Positions 1-6,819 of a stretch of DNA of 9,326 nucleotides are shown in pieces. The stretch covers positions 1 through 9,326 of the forward strand of contig CAZZCS010000089.1 in assembly GCA_964652645.1 (NCBI GenBank), written 5' to 3'. The position numbers and the translations under genes are program-made. How positions within the stretch are numbered: position 1 is the first letter of the stretch; each line of letters begins with the position of its first letter. The stretch comes from CAZZCS01 sp964652645. Lineage in GTDB: Bacteria > Cloacimonadota > Cloacimonadia > Cloacimonadales > Cloacimonadaceae. The notes under the pieces are model-generated. The model worked only from the letters and a program-made list of their open reading frames with translations. It did no database searches and had not been told where the DNA came from.

Positions 1-1
1 C

Positions 2-1246
2 CCTCCAATTGATCACACTGAACTTCTAAACGACCAATTGCTTATCTACCATCAAGGAGATAATGCCCCCACTGTCATCAACAACTTTGCCAGTGCCATG
101 GGAGAATTGACAAACTTATCCGCAGGAGTGGACTGGAGATCGTTTCCCGTTATGAATGATGATGTCGTAAACGCCCAGTCTTATCTTGGAGCTATTGTTG
201 AGGATGATTTTGGTAGTATACGGTATGGAGACCAATATTATGTCTACAACTATTTAACAAACTTAGATATTCGCCGCGATGCGGGATACATACTAAATAT
301 GCAAAATCAGGTTGATGATTTTTTGATGAAGGGAACTCTTACTCCAGAGGATTATCCTGTACAGATTGCTCCAGGTGAGAACTGGATTGGTTACTTTCTA
401 AAGGATAGTTATGCACCGCAGGTTGCATTGAACCAGGTATGGAGTAATATAAACCGGGTTGAAGCACAAAACTGGTATATGTATCGCGGTAAATTTGGCG
501 AATGGATTGGAATGGTCCAACATGGAGCTAATGTAGCGATGAATTATGGAGAGATGTACAAGATTTACTATTATGGCTCCTCTACCTCTTTCACTTATCA
601 GCAGATTGGATCTCCCTTATCCAGCTATACACCGCCGGCAACATCCTTTTATACTTATACGGAAAGTCCTGCATACCTCGCGGCAGTTGTTCAGGATCCA
701 GGCTGGGAAACTATGCCGGATGAGATTGCCATCCTCAAAGACGGAGTAGTAGTAGGAGCTTCAGTAGTAAGCGAATACCCGGTACTGGTTCGTGCCTACA
801 CGGATGATTTGGAAGGTATTGATGTGGAGGCCTGCTATTTTGCAAAATCAGGACACGCCGAGAGAAGGGTGGTGAAAAGTGGTGAATTCGAGCTTGTGAG
901 CACAGCAAGTGGTGTATATGAGATTCATAGTAAGAATCCGGTATCTGATGTGGAAAACATAGATTCTGCAATGATAATAGATATCACAGTGCACCCAAAC
1001 CCTATCCAGTCCTGGAGCAGGATTAGTGTGGACACCAGCGCTAAGGGTACCGTTCAGATGAGCATCTATAATCTGAAGGGTCAGAGAGTAAAATCTTTCA
1101 TGAACGAAATGAAATCAGCCGGAACTCACAGCGTATTGTGGGATGGTAGGGATTCATCCGGCAACAAGCTTGCCTCCGGTATTTATTTTATGAAAGTAAG
1201 AATGGGTAATGAATCCAGAATGCAAAAACTAATGCTAATCAACTGA
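2..1246 (+). CDS. Secreted protein with FlgD-like C-terminal sorting domain, 5'-truncated by window edge
   Basis: The reading frame is open from base 2 to the TGA at 1244-1246, so the true start lies to the left. The TTG at 38 has no ribosome binding site and is not a convincing start. The final ~85 residues (from about base 985) read HPNP ... IYNLKGQRV ... GTHSVLWDGRDSSGNKLASGIYF, the FlgD-like immunoglobulin fold used as a C-terminal secretion and anchoring tail in type IX-style systems. The rest is rich in Tyr, Trp and Asn. It may contain a duplicated module: AGVDWRSFPV near base 130 and PGENWIGYFL near base 375 each open a stretch of similar layout. That matches a domain I associate with secreted proteins of Cloacimonadota-like bacteria, from memory only. 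No catalytic motif is visible, so substrate and role are unknown. The next gene starts 10 bases downstream with the same tail type, suggesting co-transcription. Confidence 0.8.
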   Translation, partial: PPIDHTELLNDQLLIYHQGDNAPTVINNFASAMGELTNLSAGVDWRSFPVMNDDVVNAQSYLGAIVEDDFGSIRYGDQYYVYNYLTNLDIRRDAGYILNMQNQVDDFLMKGTLTPEDYPVQIAPGENWIGYFLKDSYAPQVALNQVWSNINRVEAQNWYMYRGKFGEWIGMVQHGANVAMNYGEMYKIYYYGSSTSFTYQQIGSPLSSYTPPATSFYTYTESPAYLAAVVQDPGWETMPDEIAILKDGVVVGASVVSEYPVLVRAYTDDLEGIDVEACYFAKSGHAERRVVKSGEFELVSTASGVYEIHSKNPVSDVENIDSAMIIDITVHPNPIQSWSRISVDTSAKGTVQMSIYNLKGQRVKSFMNEMKSAGTHSVLWDGRDSSGNKLASGIYFMKVRMGNESRMQKLMLIN

Positions 1247-1256
1247 GGTAAAGATA

Positions 1257-3752
1257 ATGAATTGCAGGGGTAGTAATCCAATCACAAAGATCGGACAGCT
1301 TTTTGCCTTGATTTTCTTTACTGCTGCTTTCGGATTTTTGGGGGCAACGCAATACCAGGTCGGTATTGGAGAGGACTACCCCTTCAATTCGATACAAGAT
1401 GCCATAGATACTGCTGCTCATGGAGACACGATCTATGTCCATCCAGGCATATATACAGGTTCCTTATTCATCGGGAACAAACAACTCTATCTCAGTAGCC
1501 TGTTTTCGATTACAAATGATCCAGCAGATATTGATAATACTGTTCTTTCCGGCAATTATGGCATCTTTGAGATCCGATATGAGGGCAGCTATGGCCCGGG
1601 ATCTTTAGTCGGTTTTACAATTAGGGATGCGAGAAACTATGATAGACCAGTTTTGAGTTTGAGGAATTATACTCTATTGAGTGTTGAGCACTGTATAATA
1701 ACGAACAACCGTAAAACGCATAACTCCTCCAATATCTCAATAGGTTATGGAAGTGTCGTTACTATGAAGGGTTCTAAGATACACAATAACTACTCTATAT
1801 CAACAGCTGGGATCTGGAAAAATATCAATGCTACTCTGATCTTTGATCGAGACGTCAAGAACAGTATCTATAACAATTTTGGCAGCTATGCCTCGGATAT
1901 CAATTATCAGTATTCAAGTGACTTTAATACAGTGCCCTTGGATACACTGTACCTTGCCGTAGCAAGTTCGGGAATGGCAGATATCCTCTTTTACCGGGGA
2001 ATCAACAACGTGGTTGCAGATAGCGTCGTAGGCCATACCGTTACTCACGATATTCACGTAGCCCCCTGGGGAGACGATTCCTCAGATGGTCTATCACCTC
2101 TGAATCCCATGCGAACTGTTCACCGGGCAGCCCGTAAGGCCTTCCCGGCAGAGGGGCAAACTCAGACTATCCATGTAGCCCCAGGTACGTATGCTTTCAA
2201 CGATTTCGACGATTTGTATATAGGTTTGCGGCCAAATGTTGGCATTGTAGGAGATCCGGATGACCCTCCTGTTTTTGACGCACAGGGTACTATGTTCATA
2301 ATATCAAAGCACGGAGGAGGGGACTTCAATGTCGAAAACCTGACTCTAAAGAACTCCAGTGTATATGCAATATCAAATTATCACACGATGCCTGTGGGTG
2401 GTTATTATACTAATGGTACTCTCGTCTTCAAAAACCTGCGATTCATGGATAATTTCTTAGATTCCCAACCGCATTTCTTTGAAAACGCTTATCTGTCAGG
2501 GGTGATTAGTACATGTAGCCCGGGCTTCAATTCCAGTCGATCTTTCAATTTCGCCTGCAGGAATGTGACAATTGAGAACTCAGTTTTTGCCTTTCGAAGT
2601 GATACCAGCGGATACAACAACAGTGGGGGGGTGAGCTTTTCACGATCCACCCAGACCTTCCCGGGTGAGTTTACGGCAAATATAGTAAATACAATCTTCC
2701 ATGGTATTTATACCTATAGTGATTTCTTCCAGGGCCTGGGTATGGCTGTCCAGGTTGCTGAGGGTGTGCACGCAAACCTGATCAATTGTCTGATTATAGA
2801 CAACAATAGCCCAAACTCTTCTATTGGAGGAATCAGCATTAAGGATAGTAGCAGCGTGTCCCTCTATAACACAATTGTCTGGAACAACCGCCCCAATAAC
2901 ATTACGATGCTGCATCCCACTACCCATCTGGATGCTCATTATTCTTTGATAGAAAATGGAGCACAGACCTATATATATCCATCCTGGCTGCTGAATGACG
3001 GCAATATTGAATATGGAGATAGCAATCTGCCCGCAGGTTCGACTCCTCTGTTCGCAGGGATCGGGCCCTATAAGTATATGCCCAGGGCAAGCTCTTGCAC
3101 AATAGATACCGGAACTCTGGACTTACCACCGGGGATAGTTCTGCCGGATATTGACCTTGCTGGGAATCCCAGAGTGTACGGTGATGGCGTGGATCTTGGG
3201 CCTTATGAATGGCAGGGACTTGATTTTGATATTACCTTTATCCAAATGGATAATCAGGTGAGCTTTATCCCTCTATCCAATCAGGAAATCAACGATATCC
3301 ATTGGGATTTTGATCTGGATGGCATTATCGATAGCAATGAACTTGCCCCCACTCACATCTACCAGTCGAATGGGACCTATAGCGTAGGTTGCTACGTAAA
3401 TGGCGGGATGGCAGGAAGGGTGATCCATGATGCAATTGTGATAAAAGGCCTCCAAACAGCGGAGGATGTTACAATGCCAGATCTGTCGATTCGCTGCTAT
3501 CCAAATCCATTCAATCCCGAAACTACTATCTCCTACTTCCTGCCTGAGGGTGGACATACCAATCTAAGTATCTACAACATCAAAGGGCAAAGAGTTAGAA
3601 AGATTGTTGATGCAGAGCTCAAACATGGCCAACACCAGTCAACCTTCAATGGCCTCGACGATAATGGAAGGATGCTTCCCTCTGGATTATATTTCGCCCG
3701 AATTAGTCAAAAGGGGTTGGAGAGTGTGCTAAAGATTGTATTGATGAAATAA
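1257..3752 (+). CDS. Secreted parallel beta-helix protein with PKD-like domain and C-terminal sorting tail
   Basis: The 831-residue product starts at an ATG seven bases after GAGG, a ribosome binding site that overlaps the upstream stop codon. Residues 1-30 form a signal peptide: Arg4 and Lys11, then a hydrophobic run ending near FGFLGA. Two beta-helix modules follow. One begins near residue 33 (GEDYPFNSIQDAID ... GDTIYVHPGIYTG). The second begins near residue 263 (HVAPWGDDSSDGLSPLNP, like DUF1565-type pectin-lyase-fold repeats). The helix closes near residue 645 with LAGNPRVYGDGVDLGPYE, a typical end for such proteins. A PKD-like domain follows, with WDFDLDGIIDSNE at residues 683-695. The last ~90 residues, starting YPNPFNPETTI, are a FlgD-like sorting domain. 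Pectin-lyase folds often bind or cut polysaccharides, but I see no clear catalytic triad, so adhesion or structural use is equally likely. It is probably exported and surface-attached or released. Confidence 0.88.
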   Translation: MNCRGSNPITKIGQLFALIFFTAAFGFLGATQYQVGIGEDYPFNSIQDAIDTAAHGDTIYVHPGIYTGSLFIGNKQLYLSSLFSITNDPADIDNTVLSGNYGIFEIRYEGSYGPGSLVGFTIRDARNYDRPVLSLRNYTLLSVEHCIITNNRKTHNSSNISIGYGSVVTMKGSKIHNNYSISTAGIWKNINATLIFDRDVKNSIYNNFGSYASDINYQYSSDFNTVPLDTLYLAVASSGMADILFYRGINNVVADSVVGHTVTHDIHVAPWGDDSSDGLSPLNPMRTVHRAARKAFPAEGQTQTIHVAPGTYAFNDFDDLYIGLRPNVGIVGDPDDPPVFDAQGTMFIISKHGGGDFNVENLTLKNSSVYAISNYHTMPVGGYYTNGTLVFKNLRFMDNFLDSQPHFFENAYLSGVISTCSPGFNSSRSFNFACRNVTIENSVFAFRSDTSGYNNSGGVSFSRSTQTFPGEFTANIVNTIFHGIYTYSDFFQGLGMAVQVAEGVHANLINCLIIDNNSPNSSIGGISIKDSSSVSLYNTIVWNNRPNNITMLHPTTHLDAHYSLIENGAQTYIYPSWLLNDGNIEYGDSNLPAGSTPLFAGIGPYKYMPRASSCTIDTGTLDLPPGIVLPDIDLAGNPRVYGDGVDLGPYEWQGLDFDITFIQMDNQVSFIPLSNQEINDIHWDFDLDGIIDSNELAPTHIYQSNGTYSVGCYVNGGMAGRVIHDAIVIKGLQTAEDVTMPDLSIRCYPNPFNPETTISYFLPEGGHTNLSIYNIKGQRVRKIVDAELKHGQHQSTFNGLDDNGRMLPSGLYFARISQKGLESVLKIVLMK

Positions 3753-3824
3753 TCTCTCGACTCATGCACCCCGGCTCCGGTAAAATGCAATTTTCTTGAC
3801 TGTTTAAGCAATCACGAGATCCAT

Positions 3825-3874
3825 GATTCCTATATAGAGATAGGGATTCAATGATTATAAAAAAAAGTGAATCC
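3825..3874 (+). promoter_or_regulatory. Two mutually exclusive stem-loops in the aroB leader
   Basis: The segment 3840-3848 (ATAGGGATT) can pair upstream with 3825-3833 (GATTCCTAT), making a 9-bp stem with two G-U pairs and a 6-base loop. Alternatively, GGATTCA at 3844-3850 pairs perfectly with TGAATCC at 3868-3874 around a 17-base A-rich loop. Both cannot form at once because 3844-3848 is shared. The downstream arm ends four bases before the aroB Shine-Dalgarno. Both stems are short and AT-rich, so chance is a real possibility. It matches no riboswitch or T-box that I recognise. Confidence 0.3.
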
Positions 3875-3889
3875 TCTCAGGGGAATTAG
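3851..3889 (+). CDS. Possible 12-residue leader ORF ending one base before aroB
   Basis: ATG at 3851 follows AGGGA (3842-3846) by four bases. It opens the reading MIIKKSESSQGN, with TAG at 3887-3889; aroB starts at 3891. This layout could couple leader translation to aroB. The peptide has no Phe, Tyr or Trp, so it is not a classical aromatic attenuator peptide. The putative start signal lies within the hairpin arm shared by the two alternative stems. An ORF this short easily arises by chance, so this is only a candidate. Confidence 0.2.
   Translation: MIIKKSESSQGN
3879..3884 (+). promoter_or_regulatory. aroB ribosome binding site that fixes the start at 3891
   Basis: AGGGGA lies six bases before ATG 3891, an ideal spacing. 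The longer in-frame alternative, GTG at 3867, sits directly after an eight-A run with no Shine-Dalgarno and would add eight residues with no family counterpart. The ATG is therefore preferred. Confidence 0.8.
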
Positions 3890-3890
3890 C

Positions 3891-4946
3891 ATGCACAGAA
3901 GATCAAGCCAGACGCTCAGGCTAGTGTTTGAGCGATCTCAAAGCACGGAAATCCATTTCGGAGCGACCAGGGAGATACTTCCGGGACTGCTGAAGGACAG
4001 GCGTGTCTTTGTGATTACGGATGAGAATGTGCACCGGATCTATGCCGCTGAGATGCCCCCGGAGCGGCTCATCGTTATCCCTGCGGGGGAGATTTCCAAA
4101 TCTTTTATGAACGTAAATTACATAGTGGAGAAACTCCTCATATTGGGCTGTGATCGCAAGAGCATCATTCTGGGCTTTGGGGGTGGTGTCGTCTCGGATC
4201 TCACTGGCTTTGTGGCCTCTATCTTCATGCGGGGAGTGGAGTTTGGCTTTGTCTGCACCACCCTGTTATCTCAGGCAGATGCCGGGATTGGAGGAAAAAA
4301 CGGGATAAATCACGCCGCCTGGAAAAACGTCATTGGCACCATCAACCAGCCCTCTTTCATCGTGATCGACCCCCAATATCTGCAAACTCTAGCTCTGGAG
4401 GACTATTACTCCGGCCTGGCAGAAGTGATCAAGCATGCCCTGATCCGCAGTCCCCAAATGCTGCAAGCCCTCGAGGCAAATCTGGACGGGATCAGAGCCC
4501 GGGAGGAGGAAGTGCTCGCTGCCCTAGTGGCCCAATCCATCCAGATCAAAGCAGAGATCGTCCAGGCCGATCCCCAGGAGCAAAACCTCAGAAAGATTCT
4601 CAATTTTGGACACACTTTTGGCCACGTCCTCGAGATGCAACACAGGATTCCCCATGGTTATGCCATAGCAGATGGGATCAGGATCGCGGCCTGGATCTCT
4701 TACAAGGAAGGCTTTATCGAGCTCGAAGCAGTCAATCGGATCCAGGGACTCCTTGCAGAACTGGCCTATCCCATCTATCCCAGGATGATCGAATCTGAGC
4801 TTCTATCGGCCCTGGGCAAAGACAAAAAGAAGGAAGCCAATCGGATAGACTACATCCTGCTCAAAGACTTGGGCAATGCTATATACCAGAGCTTTACTCC
4901 GAATGAATTACTGGGACATTACGATGCTTTGCCTCAGTTTAGTTGA
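3891..4946 (+). CDS. aroB: 3-dehydroquinate synthase
   Basis: The 351-residue enzyme converts DAHP to 3-dehydroquinate, shikimate pathway step 2, using NAD+ and a divalent metal in the cytoplasm. The nucleotide-binding glycine motif GFGGGVVSD is at residues 95-103, followed by the family block ADAGIGGKNGIN and KNVIGT. Metal ligands are recognisable as Glu178 (GLAEVIKH), His241 (FGHTFGH) and His255 (PHGYAIADG). The loop between the two histidines is the short form (14 residues apart), which I recall from Bacteroidetes-like enzymes. One mild oddity is HGY where HGE is common. Length is normal for the family. It is the first gene of the aro operon, and its last 23 bases overlap the start of the aroD-aroE-aroK fusion, so translation is probably coupled. 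Confidence 0.95.
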   Translation: MHRRSSQTLRLVFERSQSTEIHFGATREILPGLLKDRRVFVITDENVHRIYAAEMPPERLIVIPAGEISKSFMNVNYIVEKLLILGCDRKSIILGFGGGVVSDLTGFVASIFMRGVEFGFVCTTLLSQADAGIGGKNGINHAAWKNVIGTINQPSFIVIDPQYLQTLALEDYYSGLAEVIKHALIRSPQMLQALEANLDGIRAREEEVLAALVAQSIQIKAEIVQADPQEQNLRKILNFGHTFGHVLEMQHRIPHGYAIADGIRIAAWISYKEGFIELEAVNRIQGLLAELAYPIYPRMIESELLSALGKDKKKEANRIDYILLKDLGNAIYQSFTPNELLGHYDALPQFS

Positions 4947-6819
4947 TCTCAGTTTTACCGAAATTATGAACCTCCTGCCGGACTATGAACTGGTAGAGCT
5001 GCGTCTGGATAGATTGGAACTAGTTGAATCCGAGCTGCAGCAGATCCTCCAGAGGGCAAGCTCTTCCCTGGTCTGCTTTCCGGGCAAGTCAGAAACCCGT
5101 CTCCAGCGTCTGCAAACTCTGGAAAAGACCCTCGCCTGGGGTGCAAGCTACATAGACTGCAGCATAGAGGATGCATCCAGCCAACAGCAGCACCTGATCC
5201 TCAAAGCCCATAGCCAGGGAACCAAGGTGCTCTATTCCTACCACAATTATCAGCTTACCCCCTCTTCCAGTACCCTGCAAGCCATTGCCAAAGAAGCCTT
5301 TAGCAGGGGAGCAGAGATCTGCAAAATCGTTACAATGCTCCGAACTGAACAAGACCTTCAAAACCTGGTTTCCCTCTATAGTATCGCCCCCGGGGTGATA
5401 GCCTTTGGCCTGGGACCAGATTCGACCAGGAGCAGGATGATAGCCCTGGAAAAAGGCGCTCCCTTTGTCTATGTCGCTTTGGATGATGATCATCTGGCAG
5501 CCCCGGGTCAGACGACTGTGGCCCAGATGCAAGAGGCTCTCAGGGAGGTAAAGCCAGAACTCTACGCCGTCTGCGGCAGCCCTATTCTCCACAGCAAGAG
5601 CCCCCAAATCTTCAGCTCCATTTTTGCCGCCGAAGGCAGATCTGCCTTCTACTTCCGCATTCTCAGTTCCGAGCCCAGAGATTGCCTCAGGCTATTGCAA
5701 GAGCTGAAACTAAATGGTATCAACGCCACCTCTCCTCTCAAGGAAGGCCTCCACGACCTCGTGGAAGATCGGGATGAATCGGCGGCAGCGGTAAGAGCCG
5801 TCAATTGTCTGAAGCAGGAATCAGGCCAGCTCAGAGCTTGTAATACAGACGTCTTTGGGATCAGGCAGTCGCTGGCTCCCCATCTGGGTAAACTCTCCAA
5901 ACCCCGGCTAATCATCCTGGGCGCTGGCGGCGCATCCAGAGCTGCAATCGTAGCCTCAGCCAGCTTTACCAGAGACATCACAGTGCTGAACCGCAGTCTG
6001 GAACGGGCTTTAGCCCTGAGCCAGGAATACGGAGTGAAAGCCGACAGCCTCAGCCAGCTCTCAAGATATCTAGGCAGCTGCGACATCCTGATCAACACCA
6101 TCCCCCAAGGCCTGGATGCGCTGGATTTCAGTGATCTCCGAGCCGGAAGTATTGTTCTGGACGCCATCTATGCCAATTCAATACTCCGGGCCAAAACCCC
6201 TGCGCAGATCTATATCCCCGGGGAAACGTGGCTCATCAATCAAGCCCTGCAAGCCTACAAATTCTTCAGTAACAAACATTTGAATATCCCTGCTCCCAAT
6301 CTGGAAGCTGCCACTATTCCAGAGGGTGGCCCCATCTTTTTGGTGGGGTTTATGGCCTCGGGTAAATCCGTCGTCGGCAGGCTTTTGGCTCAGAGGCTGG
6401 GCTACGTACACCTAGATATGGATACCATCCTGGAACAGCGGATGCAAAAGACAATCAGTCAATGCTTTGAGCAAGATGGTGAGGCACATTTCCGCCAGCT
6501 CGAGACCCTGCTCCTGCAAGAGCTCTCAGCTCATAAAGCGGCGGTAATCTCGACGGGTGGAGGGCTTGTGCTCGATCCCGGCAATAGAGAGATTTTGAAA
6601 AGCTCACTCAGCATCTGGCTCTATAGGGATATCAAGCTGCTAAAGGGTCGCAAATCCGAATCCCGCCCTTTGCTCAAAGGCGCTACTCCCCAGCAGATTG
6701 AGCACTTGTTTGAAACGCGAAAGCCAAGGTATGCAGAGGTTTGCAGCTTTATGTTACACAACCGGGATGTTCCCCAATGCAGCGATATGATCTATGAAGA
6801 AATCCGTCACTATCTCTAA
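4924..6819 (+). CDS. aroDEK: Trifunctional fusion: type I 3-dehydroquinase, shikimate dehydrogenase and shikimate kinase
   Basis: One uninterrupted frame encodes 631 residues covering pathway steps 3, 4 and 5. Residues 1-205 are type I dehydroquinase (AroD): ELR at 25-27, catalytic His107 (SYHNY) and Schiff-base Lys134 (EICKIV) with the 27-residue spacing of the Salmonella enzyme, Arg172, and APGQ at 193-196. Residues 212-450 are shikimate dehydrogenase (AroE): HSKSP with Ser224 and Ser226, catalytic Lys273, Asp309 (NTD), NADP-binding GAGGAS at 333-338 and NRS at 356-358. After a ~20-residue linker, residues 466-631 are shikimate kinase (AroK): Walker A GFMASGKS at 475-482, Asp500, Arg524, GGG at 545-547, RPLL from 581 and Arg599. 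I chose ATG 4924 because it gives the usual AroD N-terminus (MLCLSL) after a weak GGGA; ATGs at 4876 and 4903 add unmatched residues. The gene overlaps aroB by 23 bases and aroA by 26. The gene symbol is descriptive. Confidence 0.93.
   Translation: MLCLSLVDLSFTEIMNLLPDYELVELRLDRLELVESELQQILQRASSSLVCFPGKSETRLQRLQTLEKTLAWGASYIDCSIEDASSQQQHLILKAHSQGTKVLYSYHNYQLTPSSSTLQAIAKEAFSRGAEICKIVTMLRTEQDLQNLVSLYSIAPGVIAFGLGPDSTRSRMIALEKGAPFVYVALDDDHLAAPGQTTVAQMQEALREVKPELYAVCGSPILHSKSPQIFSSIFAAEGRSAFYFRILSSEPRDCLRLLQELKLNGINATSPLKEGLHDLVEDRDESAAAVRAVNCLKQESGQLRACNTDVFGIRQSLAPHLGKLSKPRLIILGAGGASRAAIVASASFTRDITVLNRSLERALALSQEYGVKADSLSQLSRYLGSCDILINTIPQGLDALDFSDLRAGSIVLDAIYANSILRAKTPAQIYIPGETWLINQALQAYKFFSNKHLNIPAPNLEAATIPEGGPIFLVGFMASGKSVVGRLLAQRLGYVHLDMDTILEQRMQKTISQCFEQDGEAHFRQLETLLLQELSAHKAAVISTGGGLVLDPGNREILKSSLSIWLYRDIKLLKGRKSESRPLLKGATPQQIEHLFETRKPRYAEVCSFMLHNRDVPQCSDMIYEEIRHYL

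Larger units (their letters stand above)
3753..3890 (+). promoter_or_regulatory. Intergenic leader upstream of the aro operon
   Basis: This 138-base gap is the only place in the window long enough for a separate aro promoter. TTGACT at 3796-3801 matches a sigma70-type -35 box, but no good -10 box sits 16-18 bases downstream. AT-rich candidates (TATATA at 3831, TATAAA at 3856) are badly spaced. No strong terminator follows the upstream stop at 3752: only a 3-bp GC stem at 3771-3780 and the short AAAAT/ATTTT repeat at 3782-3794. Read-through from the secreted-protein genes therefore cannot be excluded. The 3' half holds competing hairpins, a mini-ORF and the aroB ribosome binding site, listed separately. 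Confidence 0.45.

Noticed and set aside
38..40. TTG at 38 as a real start of the first gene
   Set aside because: The frame is open upstream to base 2, no ribosome binding site is present and no signal peptide follows, so the gene is cut by the window edge.
3768..3794. Rho-independent terminator after the beta-helix gene
   Set aside because: The GC stem is only three base pairs and the AAAAT/ATTTT repeat is weak. No stem plus T-run combination is convincing.
3796..3838. Consensus sigma70 promoter for aroB
   Set aside because: TTGACT is good, but the best -10-like sequence (TATATA at 3831) is 29 bases away, far from 17. Mentioned only as a weak candidate within the leader.
3867..3890. GTG at 3867 as the aroB start
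   Set aside because: It follows an A-run with no Shine-Dalgarno, while ATG 3891 has AGGGGA at ideal spacing and gives a normal family N-terminus.
4876..4923. ATG at 4876 or 4903 as the start of the fusion gene
   Set aside because: Neither has a ribosome binding site, and the extra residues have no counterpart in dehydroquinases. ATG 4924 gives the usual MLCLSL-type beginning.
5089..6167. Two antisense frames of 172 codons each under the aroD-aroE part
   Set aside because: They lie opposite a strongly supported enzyme, share no sequence with each other, show no motif, and are explained by the GC-rich codon pattern.
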